Of a stretch of DNA of 64,000 bases, positions 1 to 7,292 are shown in pieces (within the stretch, counting starts at the first letter, position 1; the number at the start of each line of letters is the position of its first letter). The translations under genes were made by a program, and so were the position numbers. Location: contig NZ_VFML01000002.1 in assembly GCF_006715045.1 (NCBI RefSeq), positions 372,001-436,000 of the forward strand, read 5' to 3'. Under the pieces are notes generated by a model that did not search any database, had not been told where the DNA came from, and saw only the letters and a program-made list of their open reading frames with translations. This DNA is from Amycolatopsis cihanbeyliensis. Its GTDB lineage: Bacteria > Actinomycetota > Actinomycetes > Mycobacteriales > Pseudonocardiaceae.

Positions 1-1
1 C

Positions 2-1027
2 CGCAAGGGCGACGGTTCAACCGGCGTGGCCGCGGTTGTCGGCTGGGTCGTGTTCAACCAGGTGGTGCAGGTCTTCGCCCCGATCAGCGAGCTGGAGGGC
101 TTCGAAGAGGGCGCAGGCTGGTGGCTGAACCCTCTCAAGTGGCCCTACAGCGTGCTGGGCGGCATCGTGGTCGGCCTGGTCACCGCCGTGCTGTGGCAGC
201 GGTTCCATCGCATCAAGCTACCGCCGTACCTGGCGTTCTTCGGCGGCCGCCGGTTCGTACCGATCATCAACTCGTTCGTACTGCTGCTCATCGGTGTGGT
301 CTTCGGGTTGATCTTCCCGGTGATCGATGCCGGTATGCAGAATCTCGGTGAGGCGGTCACCGGCGCCCCGATCGTGGGTGGCGGCATCTACGGCATGCTG
401 AACCGGCTGCTCATCCCGGTCGGCCTGCACCAGCTGCTGAACGTGCCGGTGTGGTTCATCTTCGACGGCGGCGACATCAACAACTTCTTCGACGGGGACC
501 CGAACGCCGGCGCCTTCATGACCGGATTCTTCCCGATCTTCATGTTCGCCCTTCCCGCGGCGGCGTTGGCGATCTGGCACACCTCGCGGCCGAGCCAGAA
601 GAAGGTCGTCGGCGGTATCATGTTCTCGGCGGCACTGACCGCGTTCCTCACCGGTGTCACCGAGCCGCTCGAGTTCGCCTTCATGTTCGTCGCGTTCCCG
701 CTGTACATCCTGCACGCGGTGCTCACCGGGCTCTCCCTGGCCCTGGTCAACGCGCTGGACATCCACCTCGGCTTCGGCTTCTCCGCGGGTGCGATCGACT
801 TCCTGCTGAACATGCGGGCCGAGGCGGCGAGCAACGCCTGGCTGCTGATCCCGATCGGCCTGGTCTACGCGGTGATCTACTACTTCCTCTTCCGGTTCGT
901 GATCACCAAGTGGAACCTGCGCACCCCAGGCCGGGAGGACGACGAGGAGATCACGGCCGCGGAGACCCCCGAGGACCCCAAAGCCGCGGACAAGAACACC
1001 AAGGACGACGCGGCACCCCGGGCTTGA
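2..1027 (+). CDS. PTS permease, EIIC domain, GlcNAc/glucose type (5' truncated by window edge)
   Basis: This is the membrane (EIIC) part of a phosphotransferase-system sugar permease, which imports and phosphorylates its sugar. The reading frame is already open at base 2, so the true start lies before the window; about 341 residues are visible. They contain a run of hydrophobic segments, the conserved GVTEPLEF loop typical of the glucose/N-acetylglucosamine EIIC family, and the stretch GLHQLLNVPVW. The protein ends in a charged tail rich in D, E and K and carries no EIIB domain at its C-terminus. HPr follows after 25 bp. The N-acetylglucosamine assignment is inferred from overall similarity to actinobacterial NagE2-like proteins and from the DasR-type sites elsewhere in the window; glucose or a related amino sugar is not excluded. 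Confidence 0.9.
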   Translation, partial: RKGDGSTGVAAVVGWVVFNQVVQVFAPISELEGFEEGAGWWLNPLKWPYSVLGGIVVGLVTAVLWQRFHRIKLPPYLAFFGGRRFVPIINSFVLLLIGVVFGLIFPVIDAGMQNLGEAVTGAPIVGGGIYGMLNRLLIPVGLHQLLNVPVWFIFDGGDINNFFDGDPNAGAFMTGFFPIFMFALPAAALAIWHTSRPSQKKVVGGIMFSAALTAFLTGVTEPLEFAFMFVAFPLYILHAVLTGLSLALVNALDIHLGFGFSAGAIDFLLNMRAEAASNAWLLIPIGLVYAVIYYFLFRFVITKWNLRTPGREDDEEITAAETPEDPKAADKNTKDDAAPRA

Positions 1028-1052
1028 CCCACGGAAACGGGAAGGATGATCC

Positions 1053-1319
1053 ATGGTCGAGAGACGGGTCACGGTCGCCAGCAAGGTCGGCCTGCACGCA
1101 CGGCCGGCCGCGCTGGTCGCCAAGACCGCCGCGGCGCAGCAGGTGCAGGTCACCATCGCCAAGGACGGTCACGACGCGGTGGCCGCGGGCAGCGTGCTCA
1201 ACCTGATGACGTTGGCCGCCGGGCACGGTGACGAGGTCCTGATCAGCGCGGAGGGCGAAGGCGCGCAGGCCGCCGTCGACACGGTTGCCGATCTCGTGGC
1301 CAGCGATCTCGACGGCTAG
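1053..1319 (+). CDS. ptsH: HPr phosphocarrier protein
   Basis: HPr relays phosphate from enzyme I to the sugar-specific EII complexes. The 88-residue length is normal. The active-site histidine is His15 within GLHARPA, and the regulatory-serine region around Ser47 reads AGSVLNLMTLAA. The start is an ATG directly preceded by GGGAAGGATGATCC, which supplies a purine-rich ribosome binding site. It lies 25 bp after the PTS permease and is probably cotranscribed with it. A strong hairpin begins 16 bp after its stop codon. No enzyme I gene is visible in the window. Confidence 0.97.
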   Translation: MVERRVTVASKVGLHARPAALVAKTAAAQQVQVTIAKDGHDAVAAGSVLNLMTLAAGHGDEVLISAEGEGAQAAVDTVADLVASDLDG

Positions 1320-1334
1320 TCCATATCTGCCTGT

Positions 1335-1376
1335 GAGTGGCCCGTTCCCGGCGACCTTCGCCGGGAACGGGTCACT
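1335..1376. terminator. Bidirectional terminator between ptsH and the RNase AS gene
   Basis: A perfect 14-bp inverted repeat at 1341-1371 (CCCGTTCCCGGCGA, 3-nt loop CCT, then its complement) is extended by GAGTG/CACTC arms across one mismatch. It sits between two convergent genes; its right end runs 5 bp into the 3' end of the RNase AS gene. The stem is strong enough to end transcripts from both sides. Confidence 0.85.
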
Positions 1377-1884
1377 CGTAGCTGTGGGCGGGGAAGCCGC
1401 GGGTGCGGCTGACCTTCTCGATGATCCGCCAGCGTTCGAGGTTGTGCCGGGCGTCGGCGAGCGCGTCGTGCGCGTCCTCGGGCGGGGTGGGCAGCTTCGG
1501 CTTGCCGACGTCCTCCCAGCGCTGCCGCAGGTCCCTGGTGAACCGCGGCAGCTGGCGCGGCAACGCCGGCATCGGGCCCCACAGCTGGGCGAGCGCGACG
1601 TGGTCGTAGGCGGCGAACCAGGCCCACAGCTCGATCCCACCGGGCGGCTTACCGAAGAACTCCAGCAGGTCGGACCGGATGCGCGCGCGGCTGCGCCAGG
1701 CCGGGTCGCCCGGCGAGGGCAGCTTCGGCAGGACGTTCTCCCGCACCCACGGCCCGGCCTTGCCCGGGTCGAAGTCGGTGGACACGGCGTAGAACTCGCG
1801 CCCCCTGGCATCTACGACACCGATCGAAACCAGGTCGATGGTCACGCCGTCCTCGATGAACTCGGTGTCGTAGAAGAATCGCAC
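1372..1884 (-). CDS. 3'-5' exoribonuclease, RNase AS family (Rv2179c-like)
   Basis: The 170-residue protein belongs to the DEDDh exoribonucleases typified by M. tuberculosis Rv2179c (RNase AS), which trims adenylate-rich RNA 3' ends. Visible motifs are the Exo I element DTEF (Asp6, Glu8), a middle motif around FAAYDHVAL, and the C-terminal DAHDALADARHN carrying the general-base histidine and last metal-binding aspartate. The length matches the family. It is convergent with ptsH and is followed upstream on the same strand by plsC, as in the mycobacterial Rv2179c-Rv2182c region. The GTG/ATG choice is not an issue: the N-terminal MRFFYDTEF begins exactly as in the family. Confidence 0.92.
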   Translation of the reverse strand: MRFFYDTEFIEDGVTIDLVSIGVVDARGREFYAVSTDFDPGKAGPWVRENVLPKLPSPGDPAWRSRARIRSDLLEFFGKPPGGIELWAWFAAYDHVALAQLWGPMPALPRQLPRFTRDLRQRWEDVGKPKLPTPPEDAHDALADARHNLERWRIIEKVSRTRGFPAHSYE

Positions 1885-1911
1885 CGGGGCACCCTAATAG
1901 GTGCGTTCGGT

Positions 1912-2676
1912 CTAGCCGGCCTTGGTCTCCGGGAGCCTGCCGGCCTCCCTGCCCGAGGCCGCCTGGGTGGGCACGGCCGGCCGTATCCCACCGGCCTCCG
2001 CATCCGCCAGCTCCTTGGCCCTGGCCGCGTAGATGTCCACGTACTCCTGGCCGGACAGTTCCATCAGGGCGTACATGATCTCGTCGGTGATCGACCGCTC
2101 GACGAAGCGGTCGCCGGAGAGACCCTCGTAGCGGGAGAAGTCCAGTGGCTTGCCGAAGCGGACCTCGAGCCGGCGCGGTCGCCACATCTTCGACCCGATC
2201 GGGTTCACCTTGTCGGTTCCGAGCACCGCCACCGGCACGACCACTCCGCCGGACTCCAGCGCGATCCGGGCGACCCCGGTCTTGCCCTTGTACAGCCTGC
2301 CGTCCGGGGATCGGGTGCCCTCCGGGTAGATCCCCAGCAGGTGCCCCGCACGGACCAGCCGGATCGCGGTGTCCAGCGCGGCCTGCGCCGCGGAGCCACC
2401 GGAGCGGTCGATCGGGAACTGGCCGACCCCGAGGAAGAACCACTTCTTCAGCCGGCCCTTGATCCCCTTCTCGGTGAAGTACTCCTGCTTGGCGGGAAAG
2501 GTCACCTTGCGCTTGACGTAGAGCGGCATGAAGAAGGAGTCCGCCACCGCGATGTGGTTACCGGCGAGGATGGCGCCACCGGAGTCCGGGACGTTCTCCA
2601 GGCCGACGACCTTCATCGGCCACAGGAGCCGAAGCACCGGCCCGAGCAGCACATACTTCATCAGCCAGTACAGCAC
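1912..2676 (-). CDS. plsC: 1-acyl-sn-glycerol-3-phosphate acyltransferase (PlsC family)
   Basis: PlsC-type enzymes place the second acyl chain on lysophosphatidate at the inner membrane. The HX4D catalytic motif is NHIAVADSF and the substrate-binding motif is YPEGTRSPDG. I chose the GTG at 2676, giving 254 residues, because AGGAGG lies 10 nt upstream and the hydrophobic N-terminus begins there; an upstream ATG at 2793 would add about 39 unlike residues. It lies 27 bp upstream of the RNase AS gene on the same strand, as in the Rv2182c neighbourhood. The C-terminal 30 residues are Ala/Gly/Glu-rich and probably disordered. Confidence 0.9.
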   Translation of the reverse strand: MLYWLMKYVLLGPVLRLLWPMKVVGLENVPDSGGAILAGNHIAVADSFFMPLYVKRKVTFPAKQEYFTEKGIKGRLKKWFFLGVGQFPIDRSGGSAAQAALDTAIRLVRAGHLLGIYPEGTRSPDGRLYKGKTGVARIALESGGVVVPVAVLGTDKVNPIGSKMWRPRRLEVRFGKPLDFSRYEGLSGDRFVERSITDEIMYALMELSGQEYVDIYAARAKELADAEAGGIRPAVPTQAASGREAGRLPETKAG

Positions 2677-2899
2677 CGCGCCATGTCCTCCTCGCTGCCG
2701 GTTCGGGGCAAGACCGCTCCGGCCATCCAGCCTACGAAGCGCCAGCGTACGCGCACAACGGCCGGAGGTCCGGTTGCGTCGTGGCAGCGACACATGTCAC
2801 ATGGTCGGTAGCCCCGTTCGGCTCCGCGGACGGACCCGCCGGGGTGTCCGGTCGTGCGACCATGGCAGGTGGCAGAGCTCAACCGGAGGACGATCGCGA

Positions 2900-3196
2900 A
2901 TGCCTGTGCTCGCCGGCGCGGAACCGTTCGCGCACACCGGCCCGACCGGGTCCGGGGTGTTGCCGTGTCATGGCCTCGCCGGCACGCCCGCGAGCATGCG
3001 CCCGCGGGGTGCGTACCTCGCCGAGAGCGTGCGCAGCACGGAGTTCACCGAGGTCCTACCGCGGGACAGCTTCCATGTGGCGACGCCGGACCACGACGCC
3101 CCGCTGGTCTTCGAGCGCAGTCTCGATGTCGTACGGGCACACCAGCCGCTGGGGGCGCCGGGCCGCGGACCGCGGCGAGAAGGAGCCGAGGCATGA
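2900..3196 (+). pseudogene. Internally deleted alpha/beta-hydrolase (carboxylesterase) remnant
   Basis: A clear ribosome binding site (GGAGGA, 9 nt before the ATG) starts a 98-codon frame. Its first 40 residues match the N-terminus of actinobacterial carboxylesterases (MPVLAGAEPFAHTG, then a CHGLAGTPASMRP oxyanion region), and residues from about 48 match their C-terminus (STEFTEVLPRDSFHVATPDHDAPLVFERS, with the catalytic His within SFHVAT). The whole middle, including the nucleophile Ser and the catalytic Asp region, is missing. The frame is intact across the junction, so a short protein may still be made, but it cannot be an active hydrolase. It is assigned by reading the sequence only. Confidence 0.75.
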
Positions 3197-3278
3197 GCCC
3201 CGAAAGCGACGCCTCGCGAGCATCGCAGGTCCGGCCCACGGGCCCAGGAGCGCAGCGAGAAGGAGCCGAGGCATGAGC
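3171..3278 (+). repeat. 28-bp direct repeat, 80 bp apart, spanning two start/stop overlaps
   Basis: Bases 3171-3198 and 3251-3278 are identical except at one position, with 24 consecutive identical bases from 3175 and from 3255. Each copy holds a ribosome binding site (AAGGAG) and an ATGA in which the upstream frame stops and the next one starts. The repeat therefore creates a 27-codon frame (3193-3276, beginning MSPESDASRAS) between the esterase remnant and the next gene. This arrangement looks like a short duplication or the scar of a deletion. Confidence 0.8.
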
Positions 3279-3824
3279 AGGGTGGGTGGCAGCGACGGCC
3301 CGGAGGACGTGGACGCCACGTTCGCCGAGATCGTCGCCGACCTGCGCGCGCAGGGGGTGGGCGACGGCCTGGGCAAGGGCGACACGGAGGAGCCGGAGAC
3401 CCGGCGGGAGAGGAACACCGGCGACACCGAGGAGGTCGGCGACGGCGGGGAAAGCGAGGAAAGGGGAGTGTCGCGGCCACCGGCACGACCGGCCTCGGAC
3501 TGGCGAAGTAGCGACACCGAGTGGGACGCCACCATGCTGGACGGCTCCCAGCCCGCGGGGGGCGGGACCGAGGACGAGGACGAGCACTACGTCCCGCCGG
3601 AGCCGCCGCCGTTGCCGAAGCCCCGCAAGGGCGCCATCGTGGTGCTGCTGTTCTTCGTGATCGCGCTGGTACTGCTGATCGCGCCGGGCCTGGTGGGACT
3701 GTCCAGCTCGGTCGGCACCCCGCTCGGGCTGCTCGGCCTCGCCGCCGCGCTCGCGCTGCTCCTGCTGCGGGTCAAGCAAGGCCCGCCGGACGGCGCCGAC
3801 CCGAGTACCGGCGCGCAGGTGTGA
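3273..3824 (+). CDS. Membrane protein of unknown function
   Basis: This 183-residue protein is not recognised by function. The first 125 residues are acidic and low complexity (repeated GDTEE and EDEDEH stretches, then a PPEPPPLPKP segment). Two hydrophobic segments follow at about 128-150 and 152-170, separated by a short glycine-rich turn, and then a short polar tail. It probably sits in the membrane with a long cytoplasmic N-terminus. The ATG at 3273 overlaps the stop of the preceding mini-frame and has AAGGAG 8 nt upstream. It lies where Rv2183c lies in the mycobacterial neighbourhood, though I cannot show that the two are related. Confidence 0.75.
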   Translation: MSRVGGSDGPEDVDATFAEIVADLRAQGVGDGLGKGDTEEPETRRERNTGDTEEVGDGGESEERGVSRPPARPASDWRSSDTEWDATMLDGSQPAGGGTEDEDEHYVPPEPPPLPKPRKGAIVVLLFFVIALVLLIAPGLVGLSSSVGTPLGLLGLAAALALLLLRVKQGPPDGADPSTGAQV

Positions 3825-3845
3825 CCGGCCGACCCGGGCTGCGCC

Positions 3846-4994
3846 GTGCGGATCGACTTCCACCCCTCCCGCCGATCGACCGTCGGCGCGGAATGGGAGC
3901 TCGCCCTGATCGAGGCGGACACCGGTGAGCTGGCCTCGGTGGCCGAGCGAATCGTCACCGATGTCTGCCCGGCCGGCAGCCCGGCGCACCCGAAGATCAA
4001 GCACGAGCTGCTGCTGAACACCGTGGAGGTGACCACCGGCGTCTGCTCGACGGTCGGCGAGGTGCGCGCGGACCTCGCCGACTCGGTCGAGCTGGTGCGC
4101 TCGGTCACCGACCCGCTCGGGATCGAGCTGTTCTGCGCGGGCGCCCACCCCTTCTCCAGCTGGACACGGCAGAAGGTGACGAACAAGGAACGCTACGCCA
4201 AGCTGATCGACCGCACCCAGTGGTGGGGCAGGCAGATGCTGATCTACGGCGTGCACGTGCACGTCGGTATCGACCACCGCGGCAAGGTGCTGCCGATCCT
4301 GGACGCGCTGCTGAACCACGCGCCGCACCTGCAGGCGCTTTCGGCCTCCTCGCCCTACTGGGCCGGCGAGGACACCGGGTACGCGTCGAACCGCGCCCTG
4401 ATGTTCCAGCAGCTACCGACCGCGGGGCTGCCGTTCCAGTTCCGGCACTGGTCGGAGCTGGAAAGCTATGTGGCGGACATGTTCGTCACCGGGGTGATCG
4501 ACCACTTCTCCGAGATCCGCTGGGACATCCGGCCCGCGCCGCACTTCGGCACCATCGAGAACCGGGTGTGCGACGGCCTGCCGACGCTGGCCGAGGTGTC
4601 CGCGGTCACCGCGCTGACCCAGTGCCTCGTGGAGGACCTCAGCACCCGGCTGGACGCGGGCGAGCGGCTGCCGACCCTGCCGCCGTGGCATGTCCAGGAG
4701 AACAAGTGGCGGGCGGCACGGTACGGGATGGATGCCATCGTGATCACCGACGCGGCCGGAAACGAGCGGCTGGTGACCGAGGACCTCGCCGACCTGCTGG
4801 AGCGGCTGGAACCGGTGGCCAAGCAGCTGGACTGCGTGACCGAGCTGCGCGGGGTGGCCGAGATCCTGGACCGGGGCGCCAGCTACCAGCGGCAGCGCGC
4901 GGTCGCGCTGGCCAACGGCGGGAACCTGGGCGCCGTGGTGAACGCGCTGGTCGCCGAGCTGCGCGCGGGCTCCCCTTCCGGCCCGGCAGGCTAG
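3846..4994 (+). CDS. Carboxylate-amine ligase, YbdK/GCS2 family
   Basis: The 382-residue protein belongs to the glutamate-cysteine ligase 2 (YbdK) family, ATP-dependent enzymes that join an amino group to a glutamate-like carboxylate. Characteristic stretches are STVGAEWELALIE at the N-terminus, KHELLLNTVEVTT, VHVHVGI, and the final GASYQRQR. Length is typical. The start is GTG at 3846, which fits the family N-terminus MRIDFHPS. The physiological substrate is unknown for most members, so glutathione- or mycothiol-type roles should not be assumed. Its stop codon overlaps that of the convergent NUDIX gene by two bases. Confidence 0.88.
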   Translation: MRIDFHPSRRSTVGAEWELALIEADTGELASVAERIVTDVCPAGSPAHPKIKHELLLNTVEVTTGVCSTVGEVRADLADSVELVRSVTDPLGIELFCAGAHPFSSWTRQKVTNKERYAKLIDRTQWWGRQMLIYGVHVHVGIDHRGKVLPILDALLNHAPHLQALSASSPYWAGEDTGYASNRALMFQQLPTAGLPFQFRHWSELESYVADMFVTGVIDHFSEIRWDIRPAPHFGTIENRVCDGLPTLAEVSAVTALTQCLVEDLSTRLDAGERLPTLPPWHVQENKWRAARYGMDAIVITDAAGNERLVTEDLADLLERLEPVAKQLDCVTELRGVAEILDRGASYQRQRAVALANGGNLGAVVNALVAELRAGSPSGPAG

Positions 4995-5860
4995 TCGAGC
5001 TCCAGCAGGTCGAGCAGGCTACGCGGGCCGAGCACGGCGGCACCCTCGCCCTGTGCCCTTGCCCGTAGCTCCCGGTCGGCGGTCACCACCACGACGTGGT
5101 CCCGTGGCCGGTCGGCCAGTGCCCCGCGGGCGGTGTCCACCACGGCCTGGTCGCCGTCCCGCTCGGCGGCGACCACCTCCACCAGCCCGTCCGGCGGGGT
5201 GTCCCGTGCCCGACCCTCGACCACCAGTATCACCCGCGGCCACCAGGACCACTCCCCCTCGGCCGGCAGGCCCAGGTCGATGCCGCGCACCCGGGCTAGG
5301 CCACCGAGCCGGTCGCGCAACCGGACCGCGGCGGCGGCGCGGTCCCGCCACCAGCCGTCCGGCCGCGAGCCGATCACGTTCGCCGCGTCCACCACCAGCA
5401 CCAGCTCCCGTTCGAGCTGCGCGCGCAGCCGCGGCCAGGCCGCGGCGAAATCCCGGTGCAGCGGAAGCCGCTCCACCTGCCCGGCCGGCACCCAGCGCAG
5501 CTCGGCGCTCTCCCTGCTGATCGCCCGCGGCCGGACCGGGCCACGCGCGGTGGCCAGCACGGTGGTGTAGCTCCAGGTGCCGTGGTCCTCGGTGGAGGCC
5601 GCGAGTACCCACACCGCCTCGGCCGCGACGGCGGCCTCCTCCTCGGCCTCCCTGGTGGCGGCCTGTGCCGGACTCTCCTCCGGCCGCACGGCGCCGCCCG
5701 GCAACGCCCAGGTACGGCCGTGGTGTGTCCACCAGGCCCTGCGCTGCAGCAGCACGCCGCGCTCGGGGTCGGACAGCAGCAGCCCGGCCGCGCCGTACCG
5801 TCCCCAGTGCCGGTTGCCGCAGGCGCACTTCACGAAGCCTTCCCCGTCACCGAGCAGCAT
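4991..5860 (-). CDS. NUDIX hydrolase fused to a NYN/PIN-like domain
   Basis: The 289-residue protein has two parts. Residues about 10-140 form a NUDIX domain, preceded by a small CACGNRHWG motif and containing the Nudix box from GGAVRPEES to REAEEEAAV. Residues about 145-289 read LVLVVDAANVIGSRPDGWW and end with VVVVTADRELRARAQ, the aspartate-bearing motifs of NYN/PIN-like nucleases. The start ATG at 5860 lies 4 bp after the stop of the ROK kinase gene, so the two are probably cotranscribed. A nucleotide or RNA housekeeping role is likely, but no substrate can be deduced. The combination is common in actinobacteria but little studied. Confidence 0.85.
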   Translation of the reverse strand: MLLGDGEGFVKCACGNRHWGRYGAAGLLLSDPERGVLLQRRAWWTHHGRTWALPGGAVRPEESPAQAATREAEEEAAVAAEAVWVLAASTEDHGTWSYTTVLATARGPVRPRAISRESAELRWVPAGQVERLPLHRDFAAAWPRLRAQLERELVLVVDAANVIGSRPDGWWRDRAAAAVRLRDRLGGLARVRGIDLGLPAEGEWSWWPRVILVVEGRARDTPPDGLVEVVAAERDGDQAVVDTARGALADRPRDHVVVVTADRELRARAQGEGAAVLGPRSLLDLLELD

Positions 5861-5864
5861 CCGG

Positions 5865-6839
5865 CTAGGGTGCCACACCCCCGAGGGTGCCCGGCTTCTT
5901 CCGCGCGTCCCTCGCCAGCGTGGCCGCACCGACGATGGTTGTCTCGTCCCCGAGCTGTGCGGTGCGGATGCGGGCCAGCGGGCGGTGCCCGGCGCCGGTG
6001 ACCACCCGCGCGTAGTGCTCGCGGGCCTCGTCCAGGAACAGTGTGGCCGACCCGGAGACCCCGCCGGCGACGACGACCACCTCGGGGTCGTAGACATCGG
6101 CGACCAGCGCCAGCCCTTCACCCAGCCAGCGCGCCAGCTCCGCCAGCGCGCGCAACGCGATCGGGTCGCCGTCCCGCGCGGCGCCCGCGACCCGCCGCCC
6201 GGTCACCGAGCCGGGGTCGCCGGACAGTTCCCTGGCCAGCACGGTGGACCGGCTCGGGTGCCTGGCCAGCAGTTCCACCGCGGTGGCCGCGAGCGCCGTG
6301 CCACTGCAGTACCGTTCCCAGCAGCCGTACTTGCCGCAGGAGCACGGCCGACCGCCGGGTACGACGCACAGGTGCCCCAGCTCCGGCGCCACCCCGTGCG
6401 CCCCGCGGAAGAGGTCGCCGCCGAGCAGCAGCCCGGCGCCGATGCCGGTGCCCACCGCGATCAGGCAGGCCACCCGCGCTCCCCGTGCCGCGCCGTACCG
6501 GTGCTCGCCGACCGTGGCCGCGTTCGCGTCGTGCTCGAGGGTCACCGGCAGGCCCACCCGCTTGGCGATCCGGTCGGCCACCGGGCTGGCCCGCCAGGCC
6601 AGGTGCGGCGCGAACATCACCGAACGGCGGTCGGTGCCGACGAACGCGGCCACGGCAAGGCCCACCGCGGCCACCTCGTGCCGGTTGCGCAGCTGGGCGA
6701 CCACCCCGGCGATCGCGTCCTCCAGCGCGTCCTCCCCGCCAGGGGTGGCGACCCGTGCGGTGTCCAGCAGGTCGCCCTGCTCGTCGACGACGCCGGCCCG
6801 CACGCTCGTTCCCCCGACGTCAACACCGATCGTCAGCAC
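5865..6839 (-). CDS. ROK-family sugar kinase (glucokinase-like)
   Basis: ROK kinases phosphorylate free sugars such as glucose or N-acetylglucosamine. The 324-residue protein starts with the ATP-binding motif DVGGTSVRAG and carries the ROK zinc signature ELGHLCVVPGGRPCSCGKYG with the three cysteines and a histidine. LEHDANAA supplies the sugar-binding and catalytic aspartate region. There is no N-terminal DNA-binding domain, so it is a kinase and not a repressor. The start is GTG at 6839, abutting the stop of the upstream gene. The sugar cannot be read from the sequence. Confidence 0.9.
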   Translation of the reverse strand: MLTIGVDVGGTSVRAGVVDEQGDLLDTARVATPGGEDALEDAIAGVVAQLRNRHEVAAVGLAVAAFVGTDRRSVMFAPHLAWRASPVADRIAKRVGLPVTLEHDANAATVGEHRYGAARGARVACLIAVGTGIGAGLLLGGDLFRGAHGVAPELGHLCVVPGGRPCSCGKYGCWERYCSGTALAATAVELLARHPSRSTVLARELSGDPGSVTGRRVAGAARDGDPIALRALAELARWLGEGLALVADVYDPEVVVVAGGVSGSATLFLDEAREHYARVVTGAGHRPLARIRTAQLGDETTIVGAATLARDARKKPGTLGGVAP

Positions 6840-7292
6840 CTAGCGTTCCTCCGCCGACCGCGCCGAATCCCAGTCCTCCCGACGGTGCACGGCGATCCGC
6901 TGCACCCGCTGCCCGGCGTCCTGCCCCGCCGGTTCGGCACCGGCGTCCGGCCGGAAGCCGGGCATGTGCACGCCCTGCTCCGGCTCCCAGCGGTCGGCGA
7001 GCACCGCCCGCAGCAGCGCCACCAGCTGGGTGGCCTGGTCCAGCAGCCGGGCGGCGAACTCCGGGCGTTCCCCGCGGGCGACGGCGACCACGGCGCACAG
7101 CGGGCACCAGCCGCAGGTGGTCGGCCCCGCCGGTTCCTCCTCGGCCGCGCGCTGCCGGTGCTCGCCACCGTCGGTGCCGCCGTGGCCGGCGGCGACCAGC
7201 CCGTCCAGCCACGGCGCCGCGCGCTCGACCACCAGCTCCACCAGTAACCGGATCTCCTCGGCCAGCCGGGCCGCGGCGGTCTCCTCGGTCAT
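6840..7292 (-). CDS. Conserved protein of unknown function with CGWCPLC motif
   Basis: This 150-residue protein has no function I recognise. It is helical and acidic at the N-terminus, carries one CGWCPLC motif near residue 62 that could bind zinc or form a disulfide, and ends in a polar tail. Its ATG overlaps the stop of the ArsA gene (ATGA), and its stop abuts the GTG of the ROK kinase gene. The tight packing suggests that ArsA, this protein and the kinase are made from one message. Confidence 0.7.
   Translation of the reverse strand: MTEETAAARLAEEIRLLVELVVERAAPWLDGLVAAGHGGTDGGEHRQRAAEEEPAGPTTCGWCPLCAVVAVARGERPEFAARLLDQATQLVALLRAVLADRWEPEQGVHMPGFRPDAGAEPAGQDAGQRVQRIAVHRREDWDSARSAEER

Noticed and set aside
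5577..7247. Long plus-strand open frame opposite NUDIX and ROK genes
   Set aside because: Antisense shadow typical of high-GC DNA; no conserved motif, and two clear genes lie on the other strand.
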